From Nakamurella alba (GTDB lineage Bacteria > Actinomycetota > Actinomycetes > Mycobacteriales > Nakamurellaceae), in contig NZ_WLYK01000005.1 in NCBI RefSeq assembly GCF_009707545.1, positions 248,001 to 312,000 of the forward strand: a stretch of 64,000 bases of DNA. The letters are read 5' to 3'. The notes below the pieces were generated by a model. The model saw only the letters and a program-made list of their open reading frames with translations, made no database searches and was not told the DNA's origin. Within the stretch, counting starts at the first letter, position 1, and the number at the start of each line of letters is the position of its first letter. This document shows positions 9,060 through 18,116 of this stretch, piece after piece. A program made the translations under genes and the position numbers.

Positions 9060-9305
9060 TCAGGACTCCGGGTCGTAGGGGGTGCCGTTGGGCGAGCTGT
9101 CCAGGTTGGTCGGCGGCTCGGCGACCAGCGGCGCCGGCTCCTCGCCGACGGGGAAGACGGAGACGTAGAAGCCGGCCTGCTGGTCCTCGGGCAGCTGCTG
9201 CCCGAGCAGGTACTCCTTGGCCAGGGCGGTGACGTCCTCGCCCACCGGCACGGTGAGTTCGAAGGAATGACCCGATGCCAAGTTGGTCAGGGCGTGGATG
9301 CTCAT
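9060..9305 (-). CDS. small hypothetical protein
   Basis: 81 residues starting MSIHALTNLASGHSFEL with GAGGAG 9 bases upstream. It is acidic toward the C-terminus (DSSPNGTPYDPES), with no signal peptide or membrane segment. The minus strand carries a GGGTAC box at 9338-9333, about 28 bases before the start, resembling a sigma-B/F -10 element, though I see no clear GTTT -35. It may be a small stress-induced protein. No family recognised. Confidence 0.7.
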   Translation of the reverse strand: MSIHALTNLASGHSFELTVPVGEDVTALAKEYLLGQQLPEDQQAGFYVSVFPVGEEPAPLVAEPPTNLDSSPNGTPYDPES

Positions 9306-9396
9306 GCTTGCCGTCTCCTCGTCGATGGTGCGGTACCCACCGGTCTCCGCCGAGGGCCCCGGTCAATCCTCCGGGGCCGCAATCGTCCGACCGGGA

Positions 9397-10410
9397 TCAG
9401 CCGGCCGGCCGCAGTTCCCCGGAGCCGCGCTCGATCAGCGGCACCGGGAGCACGATCCGCTCCGCCGGACCACCGGCACCCGAGATGCGCTGCAGCAGCC
9501 GGTCCACCGCGGTCTCCGCGAGAGCCCGCGGGTTCTGGTGGATGACCGACACCGCCGGCGAGATCGTTGCTGCCAGGTCGAAGTCGCCGAAACTGACCAG
9601 CGCGACGTCGGTCCGCCCGGTGCGGTGCAGGACGGACACGGCGCCGGTGCTGGCGTGCTGGTTGGAGGAGAAGATCGCGGTGGGCGGATCGGGCAGCGCC
9701 AGCAGCTGCGGGACGGCGATCCGAGCATCCGGCGCCTCGTCGCAGTCGGTGCGGATCCACCGCGGGTCCGGCTCGATCCCGGCCTCCGCCAACGCCTCCC
9801 GGTACCCGACGAGTCGGTTCGCCACCGTCTCCAGCCGGGTGGTCCCGCCCAGGAACGCGATCCGCCGGTGGCCGTGCCGCAGCAGGTGGGTGGTCGCCGC
9901 GTGACCGCCGTCCCGGTCCCGGACGCCGACCTGGTCGAAGTCCGCGACGTCGGCGCTGCGGTCGATCAGCACCACCGGCAGGTCGCCGGCCGCGGCAGGC
10001 AGGTAGCTGTGGTCGGACGCGTTCGGCACCAGCAGCAGGCCGGCCACCTTCTGCTGCAACATCCGGTCGACCTGACCCCGCTCGCGGACCGGATCGCGGC
10101 CGGTCGAACCGATCAGCACACTGAAACCGGCCGCCAGCAAACGGTCCTCGATCCCGGACGCCAGAGCCGCGAAGAAGCTGTCGGAGATGGAATCGACGAT
10201 CACCCCGACCGTTCCACTCACCCCGGTGCGCAGCGAGTGCGCCACCGGGTTGCGGACGTACCCCAGCTGTGCGACCGCGGCCAGCACCTTCTCCCGGGTC
10301 GCCGGTGTGACCTCGGCCGCCCCGTTCACCACCCGCGACACCGTCTTGATCGACACCCCGGACAGCCGCGCGACGTCGTGGACCGTGGCGCGTCCCGACG
10401 GTGCGATCAT
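9397..10410 (-). CDS. LacI-family transcriptional regulator
   Basis: 337 residues. The N-terminal helix-turn-helix reads ATVHDVARLSGVSIKTVSRVVNG, the canonical LacI DNA-binding domain with hinge, followed by a periplasmic-binding-protein-like effector domain (GVIVDSISDSFFAAL, DRSADVADFDQV). The ATG at 10410 places the HTH at residues about 8-32, as normal; further upstream sequence is the terminator hairpin. It lies downstream of the MHS transporter on the same strand but behind a strong hairpin, so it has its own transcript. The effector is probably a sugar or sugar acid; the target genes are not obvious. Confidence 0.9.
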   Translation of the reverse strand: MIAPSGRATVHDVARLSGVSIKTVSRVVNGAAEVTPATREKVLAAVAQLGYVRNPVAHSLRTGVSGTVGVIVDSISDSFFAALASGIEDRLLAAGFSVLIGSTGRDPVRERGQVDRMLQQKVAGLLLVPNASDHSYLPAAAGDLPVVLIDRSADVADFDQVGVRDRDGGHAATTHLLRHGHRRIAFLGGTTRLETVANRLVGYREALAEAGIEPDPRWIRTDCDEAPDARIAVPQLLALPDPPTAIFSSNQHASTGAVSVLHRTGRTDVALVSFGDFDLAATISPAVSVIHQNPRALAETAVDRLLQRISGAGGPAERIVLPVPLIERGSGELRPAG

Positions 10411-10450
10411 CGCCCCATTCTCCCCGGAGCGACGACTCCCCGAACGACAA

Positions 10451-10489
10451 CGTCCGTGGAAGTGGCCGCAACGGCCACTTCCACGGACG
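10451..10489 (-). terminator. strong hairpin terminator
   Basis: A perfect 18-bp inverted repeat with a 3-base loop (10451-10468 against 10472-10489), followed on the minus strand by TTGTCGTTCG, a weak T tract. It lies between the stop of the transporter (10514) and the start of the LacI gene (10410), so it should end the transporter transcript. Confidence 0.82.
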
Positions 10490-10513
10490 GAAGCCGGGTG
10501 CAGAAGGGGAAGG

Positions 10514-11953
10514 TCAGAGGGCCTTCTCCGCGGCGGTGAGCCGCTTGTCGTTGGCGTCGAGATCCGCGAGGTCGCTGCCGCGGGTCTCCTTGTAGAGCAG
10601 GGTGCCGGCGATCGAGACGCAGGCCATGATCGCGATGTAGATCGCGACCGCACCCCAGCCGGAGTTCGAGTCGGTGACCGGGGTGCCCTTGGCGGCGACG
10701 TTGGTCAGCAGCGCGACACCGATCAGCGGGGCGATGGAGCCGGCCACGATGCTGGTCAGCTGGGCGCCGACGGACACCGCGGTGTAGCGGATCTTCGTCG
10801 GGAACATCTCGCTCATCAGCGCCGGCTGCACCGCGTACATCAGGCCGTGGATGATCGAGCCGCTGACCAGGCCGAGGGTGAACCAGAGGTAGGACCCGCC
10901 GTTGCGGCTGCCGTCGAAGAGCAGGAATCCGCCCCAGGCCCAGATCACCATCAGCGTGGAACCGACCAGGTAGATCGGCCGCCGGCCGATCCGGTCCGCC
11001 CAGGAGGCCACCAGCGGGATCCAGAAGATGCCGGCGAAGTGCGCGATCAGCATGAAGGACAGGATCGGGACCGCGGCGATGCCGATGCCGGTCAGGTAGG
11101 TGATCGAGAAGGTGACGACCATGTAGTACATGACGTTCTCGCCGGCGCGGCACATCATCGAGGTGATGATCTCGCGCGGGTAGAGGCGGAAGACCTCGAT
11201 GAACGCCGGGCGGGTTGCGGCGACCTGCTCCTCGCGGGCGGAGGCCGCCTTGAAGATCGGGGCGTCCTCGACGGTGCGGCGGATGTACCAGCCGATCAGC
11301 ACGATGACCGCGGAGGCCCAGAACGCCACGCGCCAGCCCCAGCCGAAGAAGGCCTCCTGCGACAGCGAGACGTACAGGACCAGCATGACCACGGTGGCCA
11401 GGAAGTTGCCGAGCGGCACGCCGACCTGCGGGAAGCTGCCGTAGAAGGCGCGCTTCTCCTTGGGCGAGTGCTCGGAGATGAGCAGCACGGCGCCGCCCCA
11501 CTCGCCGCCGACCGCGAAGCCCTGGACGAACCGCAGGACCACCAGCAGCAGCGGCGCGAGGAACCCGATCGAGCCGTAGCTGGGGATGCAGCCCATCAGG
11601 AAGGTGGCGATGCCGACGATGAAGATCGACAGCTGCAGCAGCTTCTTGCGGCCGTACTTGTCGCCGAAGTGGCCGAACACGATCCCGCCCAGCGGCCGGG
11701 CGATGAAGCCGATGGCGTAGGTCGAGAACGCGTAGATCAGGCCGGTCTTCGCGGTCTCACCCGGGAAGAACACGGCACCGAACACACCGAGCGCGGTGGC
11801 GGTGCCGTAGATGAAGAACTCGTACCACTCGACGACGGTGCCGGCCATCGACGCGGCGATGACCTTGCGCAGGCCCTTCTTGCCGATCGGTGCGTCCGGT
11901 ACCGCGGCCCCGGCCGGGTTCGCGGGTGACCCGCTGGTGGTCGTATCACTCAT
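10514..11953 (-). CDS. MHS-family metabolite:H+ symporter (MFS)
   Basis: 479 residues with about 12 hydrophobic helices. Family signatures are GTVVEWYEFFIYG in the first helix, GHFGDKYGRKK after the second helix pair (MFS motif A) and RFVQGFAVGGEWGGAVLL, typical of the metabolite:H+ symporters that import organic acids, shikimate or betaine. AGGAG lies 7 bases before the ATG at 11953. It follows a 3-hydroxyisobutyrate dehydrogenase-like gene by 98 bases on the same strand, so the pair may import and oxidise a hydroxy acid. Substrate unproven. Confidence 0.88.
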   Translation of the reverse strand: MSDTTTSGSPANPAGAAVPDAPIGKKGLRKVIAASMAGTVVEWYEFFIYGTATALGVFGAVFFPGETAKTGLIYAFSTYAIGFIARPLGGIVFGHFGDKYGRKKLLQLSIFIVGIATFLMGCIPSYGSIGFLAPLLLVVLRFVQGFAVGGEWGGAVLLISEHSPKEKRAFYGSFPQVGVPLGNFLATVVMLVLYVSLSQEAFFGWGWRVAFWASAVIVLIGWYIRRTVEDAPIFKAASAREEQVAATRPAFIEVFRLYPREIITSMMCRAGENVMYYMVVTFSITYLTGIGIAAVPILSFMLIAHFAGIFWIPLVASWADRIGRRPIYLVGSTLMVIWAWGGFLLFDGSRNGGSYLWFTLGLVSGSIIHGLMYAVQPALMSEMFPTKIRYTAVSVGAQLTSIVAGSIAPLIGVALLTNVAAKGTPVTDSNSGWGAVAIYIAIMACVSIAGTLLYKETRGSDLADLDANDKRLTAAEKAL

Positions 11954-12051
11954 CTTCGAGCTCCTGCTGGTGGTTGGTGCCTCGGTGTCTCCGGATCGGT
12001 GATGCCGGAGGGTGGTGCCGTTCGGTCCCCGCCGCGGCGGACGGGACCGTA

Positions 12052-12933
12052 CTACCGGTCGACGAGCTTCACCAAGACGGAGCAGTCCTTGCCGGACCAC
12101 CCGTGCGCGTCGATCGTCTCCAGGCGGTCGGCGACCGCCTGCGCGAAGGAGAGGTCGGTGCCCGTCTCCTCGCCGGCCTGCAGGGCGAGCCCCAGGTCCT
12201 TGCGCAGCAGCGCCGCGGAGAACCCGCCCTCGAAGTCGCGGTTGACGGCGGCGGTCTCGACCACACCCTCCACCGGATACCAGGTGCGAAGTGCCCAGCT
12301 GTCCCCGGACGAAACCGCTGCGAGCTGCTGGAACACCTTCGAGTCCAGGCCCAGGCGTTCGGCCAGCACGGCGCCCTCGCAGGTGGCCTGCAGGGTGATG
12401 CCGAGCATCATGTTGTTGGTGATCTTGGCGGCCTGACCGCTGCCCGGGCCGCCGCAGTGGAAGATCCGGCCGGCCAGCACCTCGATGACCGGGCGGGCCC
12501 GGTCGAGCACGGCGTCCTCGCCGCCGATCATGAAGGTCAGGGTCCCTGCCGCGGCGCCGGAGACGCCACCGGACACCGGGGCGTCGAGGAAGGCGAACCC
12601 GGCGGCGGCGGCACCGGCGTGCAGCTCGCGGGCGGTGGCGATGTCGATGGTGGACGAGTCGACGACCAGCGTGGTGGACGCGGCCGAGGCGAGCACGCCG
12701 CCCTCGCCCAGGATGACCTGCCGCGCGTGCCCACCGGCCGGCAGCATGGTGAAGACGATGTCCGCGCCGGCGACCGCAGCGGCCACCGAGTCGACGACGA
12801 CGACGCCGTTGTCCGCGGCCGCCGCCTTCGCGGCCTCACTGAGATCGAAGCCGATGACGCGATGACCTGCGGCGACGAGGTTCGCTGTCATCGGGCCGCC
12901 CATGTTGCCCAGGCCGATCCATCCGATGTCCAT
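12052..12933 (-). CDS. 3-hydroxyisobutyrate/beta-hydroxyacid dehydrogenase
   Basis: 293 residues. The N-terminal Rossmann motif is GWIGLGNMGGPMTANL, followed by the substrate-binding stretch FLDAPVSGGVSGAAAGTL and the catalytic-lysine segment GSGQAAKITNNMML. These are the hallmarks of the HIBADH/GarR/tartronate-semialdehyde reductase family. GAGGAG lies 10 bases before the ATG. It is divergent from a LysR-family gene with a palindromic operator between them, and upstream of an MHS transporter in the same direction. Whether the substrate is 3-hydroxyisobutyrate, tartronate semialdehyde or another beta-hydroxyacid cannot be told. Confidence 0.9.
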   Translation of the reverse strand: MDIGWIGLGNMGGPMTANLVAAGHRVIGFDLSEAAKAAAADNGVVVVDSVAAAVAGADIVFTMLPAGGHARQVILGEGGVLASAASTTLVVDSSTIDIATARELHAGAAAAGFAFLDAPVSGGVSGAAAGTLTFMIGGEDAVLDRARPVIEVLAGRIFHCGGPGSGQAAKITNNMMLGITLQATCEGAVLAERLGLDSKVFQQLAAVSSGDSWALRTWYPVEGVVETAAVNRDFEGGFSAALLRKDLGLALQAGEETGTDLSFAQAVADRLETIDAHGWSGKDCSVLVKLVDR

Positions 12934-13056
12934 GCTGGTTGCACTCCTCGCTGAGCAGGTACGGCGGCTGCCGGGAGCGGCAGCAGATGTTGTCCGGGTC
13001 ACGTCCCGACAAGCAGCCATCTTGGTGGCAGCGACGCGCTCGAACCAGGTCCGGAT

Positions 13057-13075
13057 CTGCACACTTGTTGTGCAG
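13057..13075. promoter_or_regulatory. LysR-type operator palindrome
   Basis: CTGCACA-N5-TGTGCAG, perfect 7-bp arms, containing the T-N11-A core that LysR-type regulators bind. It lies between the divergent dehydrogenase and LysR genes, about 40 bases before the LysR start. Binding is inferred from position and symmetry. Confidence 0.7.
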
Positions 13076-13116
13076 ATTTGCAGACCACCGCGCCGACGGG
13101 GGATCCTCAGGAGGTG

Positions 13117-14022
13117 GTGAAGGCCGATGACCTGCTGGTCCTGCTCGAGGTGGCCCGCAGCGGGAGTCTGCTCGGTGCGGCGAGCGCGCTGGAGGTGGAC
13201 CACACGACGGTGTCCCGCCGACTCAGTGCGCTGGAGCGCGCGGTCGGCGCCCCGGTCGTGGTGCGCACCGGGCGGGGTTGCGAGCTCACCGATCTCGGCC
13301 GTTCGCTGCTGGCACCGTCGGAATCGGTGGAACGGGCGGTCGGGCAGGCCCGCACCCTGGCGCAGCCGGGTGGGGTCAGCGAGCTGACCGGTCTGGTGCG
13401 GATCGCCGCGCCGGACGTGTTCGCCGTCGAGTTCATGGGCCCGGCCATGGCGCGGATGGTGCGTACCCATCCCGGGGTGACCCTGGAGCTGACCTCGGCG
13501 ACCCGGCCGATGGTGCAGGGCAACGGCGCCGACATCGAGATCGGCGTCGGATCGTCGCAGCCCAGGCTGGAGACGGTGCTGCTCAGCCCCTACGTGCTCG
13601 GGCTCTACGGCAGCACCGACTACCTGGCCGACCACGGCACCCCGACCACCCGGGAGGAACTCGACGGGCACCGCCTCGTCTACTACGTCGAATCGCTGAT
13701 CCGGGTCTACGAACTGGACGTGATCGACGAGCTGTTCCCCAGCCACCGGGTGCACGTCGCGTCGACCAGCGTGCACGCCCAGCTCACCGCGACCATGGCC
13801 GGCGCCGGGCTGGGGTTGCTGCCGGCCTTCCTGGCGGACGCGCAGATCGGGCTGCGCCGGGTGCTGCGGCACGAGGTGGACGTGCCGCAGAAGTACATCG
13901 CGGCGCTGGCCCCGCGCTCGCTCCGGCGGCCGGCGACCACCGTGGTGATGCAGGAGATCCGGTCGGAGGTGCGGGCCCGGCAGCACGAACTGATGGGGCG
14001 CCGCATCCGGCACGAGCCCTGA
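13117..14022 (+). CDS. LysR-family transcriptional regulator
   Basis: 301 residues. The winged HTH reads DDLLVLLEVARSGSLLGAASALEVDHTTVSRRLSALE, followed by a LysR substrate-binding domain (TGLVRIAAPDVFAVEF, GLGLLPAFLADAQIGL). Start codons TTG 13078, GTG 13114 and GTG 13117 are possible; I choose 13117 because AGGAGG lies immediately upstream and VKADDLLVLL aligns with a normal LysR N-terminus. It is divergent from the hydroxyacid dehydrogenase and transporter, which it probably controls through the palindrome at 13057-13075. Its stop is 52 bases from the convergent DUF72 gene. Confidence 0.88.
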   Translation: MKADDLLVLLEVARSGSLLGAASALEVDHTTVSRRLSALERAVGAPVVVRTGRGCELTDLGRSLLAPSESVERAVGQARTLAQPGGVSELTGLVRIAAPDVFAVEFMGPAMARMVRTHPGVTLELTSATRPMVQGNGADIEIGVGSSQPRLETVLLSPYVLGLYGSTDYLADHGTPTTREELDGHRLVYYVESLIRVYELDVIDELFPSHRVHVASTSVHAQLTATMAGAGLGLLPAFLADAQIGLRRVLRHEVDVPQKYIAALAPRSLRRPATTVVMQEIRSEVRARQHELMGRRIRHEP

Positions 14023-14074
14023 GTTGATCTTCGTTGCGCACTTCTGCACATATGACCGACCGCCGCAGACGGTC

Positions 14075-14812
14075 TCAGGTCCTGATGAGCGCGCGCAGGG
14101 TCCGGGCATTGCGGACGGCGTGCCCCGCGCCGTCGTTGTTGAAGTAACCGAACACCTCGTGGCCGCCGGCCCGCCACTCATCGATGCGGTCCGCCCACCA
14201 GTGCAGGTCGGCGTCGGGGTAGCTGCCCGCGTACAACTGGTCGTGGCTCGGGCCGTGCCAGCGCACGTAGACCTGTGGCGCCGTCGCCCGCAGCAGGCAC
14301 GGGAGTTGCGCCCCGCTCATCACGCAGTACGCGGCCGCATGCCGTTCCAGGATCCGCAGGACCTCTTCGTCGTGCCAGGTCGGATGCCGGAACTCGACCG
14401 CCACCGGGATGCGGCCGCCGATCCGCTCCAGCAGGTTGTCCAGCAGCCCGTCGTCCCGGACCAGGCCCGGAGGCAGTTGGAACAACATCATCCCGCGCTT
14501 GTCGCCCAGCTCCCGCCAGCCGGCCACGAGTCTGTCGACCCATTCGGCCGGATCGGCCAGCCGTCGCGTGTGCGTGAGACCACGCGCCGCCTTCACCGAG
14601 AACCGGTACACCTCCGGCAGTCTCCGCTGCCAGGAGGCGAAGGTGCCCGGCCTGGGCCAGCGGTAGAAGCTCGCGTTCAGCTCGACCGTGGGGAACTCGT
14701 GGACGTAGATGCCGAACCGCTTCCCGGACGGCGTCCCCGCGGGGTACAGCACGTCGTTCCAGTGGTCGTAACTCCAGCCCGAGGTCCCGATCCACACCGC
14801 CGGGGTCGACAT
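14075..14812 (-). CDS. DUF72 (YecE-like) family protein
   Basis: 245 residues beginning MSTPAVWIGTSGWSYDHW, the classic DUF72 opening, with ELNASFYRWP, FSVKAARGLTHTRRL, FQLPPG and a VEFRHPTW motif, and a C-terminal YFNNDGAGHAVRNA box. The fold is a TIM barrel of unproven function found in all domains. The start ATG overlaps the stop of the upstream gene by one base (TGATG), so translation is coupled. It closes the run that begins with the LLM oxidoreductase at 19079. Confidence 0.92.
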   Translation of the reverse strand: MSTPAVWIGTSGWSYDHWNDVLYPAGTPSGKRFGIYVHEFPTVELNASFYRWPRPGTFASWQRRLPEVYRFSVKAARGLTHTRRLADPAEWVDRLVAGWRELGDKRGMMLFQLPPGLVRDDGLLDNLLERIGGRIPVAVEFRHPTWHDEEVLRILERHAAAYCVMSGAQLPCLLRATAPQVYVRWHGPSHDQLYAGSYPDADLHWWADRIDEWRAGGHEVFGYFNNDGAGHAVRNARTLRALIRT

Positions 14813-15405
14813 CAGCGTAGCGGGCCACCCCGGTCCGGCGAGGCCGGCGGGATCTCGTCGGCCCGGTAGGACTCGGCATCGATGGTGTCCCGGCGCTCCT
14901 CGGCCTTGCGCTTGAGGTGCCCGAGACCCGGGACCGAGCCGATGATCTCGTTGAGTTCGCGGGACACGTCGAGCAGATCGCGCAGGTCCGGGGCGACCGT
15001 GCCGAGGGTGTCCAGGATCGGCAGGATGTCGGTGCGCAGTTTGCCGACCAGTTCGGGCAGCAGGTCGACCAGCCTGACCACGGCCTCGACCTCGTCCGGG
15101 TCGGTGGTCTTCGCGAGGCGGTCGACGATCGGCTGCAGCGTCCGCAGTGCCGGTGCGAAGCCGTCCAGCAGGTCGTCGGCCGTGCGCGCGGTGTGTTGCG
15201 CCCGGCTGACCACCTCGGCCACCCGGTCCACCTGGGCCAGCGCCCGCTTCTGCACGACCTCGACCGAGTCGACGACGCCGGACACCCGGGCCATCAGCTG
15301 CTCCACCTCGCCGACGACCGCCACCACCCTCGGCACCACGTCGATGACCTGACCGGCGGTGTCGAGCAGGCGGCCGGGCAGGCGGAGCATCGAGGTCAGG
15401 TCCAC
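14812..15405 (-). CDS. hypothetical helical (phasin-like) protein
   Basis: About 197 residues, mostly amphipathic helix with regular Val/Leu spacing (VVPRVVAVVGEVEQLMARV, LVGKLRTDILPILDTLGTV), resembling coiled-coil or apolipoprotein-like proteins rather than any enzyme. The C-terminal tail is charged and disordered (AEERRDTIDAESYR). Starts at TTG 15438, GTG 15405 or ATG 15390 are possible; I choose 15405 because a GTTT-N16-GGGCAC box (15440-15415) ends 9 bases before it, the same spacing as other putative sigma-B starts here. It is coupled to the DUF72 gene. Function unknown. Confidence 0.72.
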   Translation of the reverse strand: MDLTSMLRLPGRLLDTAGQVIDVVPRVVAVVGEVEQLMARVSGVVDSVEVVQKRALAQVDRVAEVVSRAQHTARTADDLLDGFAPALRTLQPIVDRLAKTTDPDEVEAVVRLVDLLPELVGKLRTDILPILDTLGTVAPDLRDLLDVSRELNEIIGSVPGLGHLKRKAEERRDTIDAESYRADEIPPASPDRGGPLR

Positions 15406-15450
15406 GCCCGACCCGTGCCCGGGCGCGAGGGCCGACAAACCGGGCGCATG

Positions 15451-17301
15451 TCAGGCCCCGCGCAGGCTCAGCTCGGCGTCGAGCAGGGCGAGGTGGCTGA
15501 GCGCCTGCGGGACATTGCCGAGGAACTCCCCCGTCCCCGGATCGATCATCTCGGCGAATAGTCCGACATCGTTGGCCAGCGGGTGCAGCTGCCCGAGCAG
15601 TTCCCTGGCCTCGCCGCTGCGGCCGACGGCGGTCAGCGCCACCACCACCCAGAACGAGCAGGCGACGAAACAACCCTCCTCGGCCTGCATCCCCGTGTAC
15701 CGCCAGAGCAGCGGGCCGCTACCCAGCTCGCGGCGCAGGGTGTCGATGGTCCGGGACATCCGCTCCCCGCGGTCGAACCGGTGACCGAGCAGCACCGAGG
15801 CGTCCAGCTTGTCGGACCCGGCGCACATCGTGTACGCACCGCGCGCTTCCGACCAGCACTCCTCGTCGAGGAACCGTGAGATCTGCTGCGCCTCGGACCG
15901 CCACCGGGCCGGGTGCCCACCGAGGTGACCGGCATCGGCGAGTTCGGCGGCCGAGGTCAGCGCCTGCCAGCACCCCATCTTCGACGACGTGTGGTGGGCC
16001 TCCTCCGGCAGCTCCCACAGGCCGGCATCGGGCCGCCGCCACAGGTCGCAGCACCGGTCCGCCATGTCGGCCAGGGTGCGGGCGCTGCGGTGGTCGAGCC
16101 GGTGCCCGGCACCGATGTAGGAGTGGATCAGGCCGAACAGGTCGCCGAACACGCCGAGCTGGAGCTGGTCCGCGGCGGCGTTGCCGATCACCACCGGCCC
16201 GATGCCGTCCCAGCCCGGGGCCATCGACTCCTCGTGCCCGGACGGCGCTCCGCCGCTGAGGGTGGTGAAGATGGGCGGCACCGGTCCGTCGTCACGGAGG
16301 GTGCGCAGCAGTCGGGAGGTGGCCGCGTGCACCTCCTCGCGCAGACCCAACCGTTGCAGCGCACTCACCGCGAAACTCGTGTCGCGGAGCCAGGAGTAGC
16401 GGTAGTCCCAGTTCTTCGGCACGGTCCGTGACTCCGGCAGCGAGGTGGTGCCGGCCGCGGCGATGGTGCCGGTCGGGCTGTGCACCAGCAGCTTCAGCGC
16501 CAGTGCACTGCGGGTCTCGACGAGCGAGAGCTCCTCGCCGCACTGCCGGGTCCAGGACTGCCAGCCCTCGACGGTCAGCCGGATCCGATCCCGGATCTGC
16601 CGGGGATCCGGCAGCGGCACGGGTTGGTCGTCGACGCCGATCACCGCCAACAGGTGCGTGCTGTCCGGCGCGGTGGTGAAGGCTCCGTGCACCGCGGTGC
16701 CGGCCCGTTGCGTGTCGTGGTCACCGTCGTGGTCCGGGCTGTGCTCGAGATCCACACCACGGCGCGGGAAATGGTGCTCGCCGCAGACGGCCAGCTGAAC
16801 CGTGCCGACCCGCAATACGGGATCGCGGACGCCGTCGGCGTCCTCGGCGAACCACGGCGAGTGGGTGCGCCACTGCCCACCGGGCTGCACCGACCAGCGC
16901 ATCCGCACCCGGCCGCGGACACCACGGACCGAGCGCGCGAACTCCGTCCACGGCAGCCGGCCGGCCACGCCGGAGTTGAGCGATTCGGTGATCTCCACCT
17001 CGCCGTCGGCCGTGCGCATGGTGGTGATCAGCACATTGGTGCCGTCGAGATAGCTTCTCTGTACGGTGAAGTCGTCGACCGGATGCAGGGTGATCCGGCC
17101 GCCACGATCGGCGTCGACGATCGCCCCGAACACCGGCGGGGTGTCCAGGTCCGGCACGGGCAGCCAGTCGACGTCACCGTCCGAGGCGATCAGCGCCACG
17201 GTGCGGCCGTCACCGATCGCCGCGTAATCGGCGATCGGCACCGCTCCCCGTTCGGTGCGCGCCGTAGGCGCACGGAATCCCCCGTCGTCCGGTGCCGGCA
17301 T
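15451..17301 (-). CDS. GH15 family glucoamylase/trehalase-like glycosidase
   Basis: 616 residues. The N-terminal beta domain starts PIADYAAIGDGRTVALIASDGDVDWL, standard for actinobacterial GH15 proteins. The (alpha/alpha)6 barrel carries NWDYRYSWLRDTSFAV (substrate-binding W-L-R-D), IGNAAADQLQLGVFGD, WELPEEAHHTSSKMGCW around the first catalytic Glu, and DPGTGEFLGNVPQALSHLALL around the second. The HHTSSKMGCW segment departs from the more usual HFTHSKVMAWVA, so specificity may differ. The ATG overlaps the stop of the upstream SDR (TGATG). No signal peptide is visible, so it probably acts on cytoplasmic trehalose, glycogen or maltodextrin. Context with an F420-type enzyme and a sigma-B-like promoter points to stress carbohydrate metabolism. 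Confidence 0.9.
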   Translation of the reverse strand: MPAPDDGGFRAPTARTERGAVPIADYAAIGDGRTVALIASDGDVDWLPVPDLDTPPVFGAIVDADRGGRITLHPVDDFTVQRSYLDGTNVLITTMRTADGEVEITESLNSGVAGRLPWTEFARSVRGVRGRVRMRWSVQPGGQWRTHSPWFAEDADGVRDPVLRVGTVQLAVCGEHHFPRRGVDLEHSPDHDGDHDTQRAGTAVHGAFTTAPDSTHLLAVIGVDDQPVPLPDPRQIRDRIRLTVEGWQSWTRQCGEELSLVETRSALALKLLVHSPTGTIAAAGTTSLPESRTVPKNWDYRYSWLRDTSFAVSALQRLGLREEVHAATSRLLRTLRDDGPVPPIFTTLSGGAPSGHEESMAPGWDGIGPVVIGNAAADQLQLGVFGDLFGLIHSYIGAGHRLDHRSARTLADMADRCCDLWRRPDAGLWELPEEAHHTSSKMGCWQALTSAAELADAGHLGGHPARWRSEAQQISRFLDEECWSEARGAYTMCAGSDKLDASVLLGHRFDRGERMSRTIDTLRRELGSGPLLWRYTGMQAEEGCFVACSFWVVVALTAVGRSGEARELLGQLHPLANDVGLFAEMIDPGTGEFLGNVPQALSHLALLDAELSLRGA

Positions 17302-18092
17302 CAGATGGTGGCGACGGATCCGGAGTCGACGCGGTAGTTCGACCCGTTGACGAACGACGCCAGGTCCGAGACCAGGAAGGCGATCACCGCGGCGACCTCC
17401 TCCGGCCGGCCACGCCGCTTCAGCTCCATGTACGGGCGCTCCTCGTCCAGGAACGACTCGACCGCCTCGTCGAAGGACGAGCCCTGCTCCTTCGCCCGCT
17501 TCTCCATCATCTTGTCGGTCATCGGGGTGGAGATGAAGGCCGGCGACACGGCGTTCACCAACAGTCCCTCCTTCGCGTACGACCGGCTGAGACCCTTGGC
17601 CAGGGCGAGGATCCCGGCCTTCGCGGCACAGTAGGGCAGTTCGTCGTCGTAGGGCTGGACGGCGTCCTCGGAGGCGAGGAACACCAGGCGACCGTGCCCG
17701 GCGGCGCGCAGGTCCGGTAGGAACGCACGCACCAGCTTCACCGGACCCAGCAGGTCGGTGTCGATGGTGGAGGACCAGCCGTCGTCGTCGATCTCGTGGA
17801 ACAGTCCCTGCGCGCCGGTGATACCCGCTGCCTGGACGAGGATGTCGACAGCGCCCACCTTCTCGTGCACCGCGTCGGCGAGCCGTTGCACGTCGGCCGC
17901 CTTCGTCACGTCCGCACCGACGGCCAGCACATCGGGACCGATGCGGTCGGCGGCCTCGGCCACCGATTCCTGGTCCATGTCGGTGAGGACGACGGTGGCG
18001 CCCTCCTCGTGCAGGATGCGGGCGGTCTCCCACCCGATGCCGGAGTCACCGCCGCTGATCAGCGCGACCCGACCGGTGATACCGAGATCCAT
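17301..18092 (-). CDS. short-chain dehydrogenase/reductase (SDR)
   Basis: 263 residues. ISGGDSGIGWETA is the NAD(P) glycine motif, DVT follows, QAAG replaces the usual NNAG, and PYCAAKAG is the YxxxK active site; the C-terminus NGSNYRVDSG matches the classical family end. The start is ATG 18092, 24 bases after the LLM oxidoreductase stop. It overlaps the GH15 start (TGATG). It may oxidise or reduce a sugar or alcohol in the same pathway as its neighbours. Substrate unknown. Confidence 0.9.
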   Translation of the reverse strand: MDLGITGRVALISGGDSGIGWETARILHEEGATVVLTDMDQESVAEAADRIGPDVLAVGADVTKAADVQRLADAVHEKVGAVDILVQAAGITGAQGLFHEIDDDGWSSTIDTDLLGPVKLVRAFLPDLRAAGHGRLVFLASEDAVQPYDDELPYCAAKAGILALAKGLSRSYAKEGLLVNAVSPAFISTPMTDKMMEKRAKEQGSSFDEAVESFLDEERPYMELKRRGRPEEVAAVIAFLVSDLASFVNGSNYRVDSGSVATI

Positions 18093-18116
18093 GTGTTATT
18101 CCTCGTTCTCGTGAGC

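Noticed and set aside
14028-14052. TGCGCACTTCTGCACA near the LysR stop as a second operator
   Set aside because: Only half-site similarity to the palindrome at 13057 and wrong symmetry.
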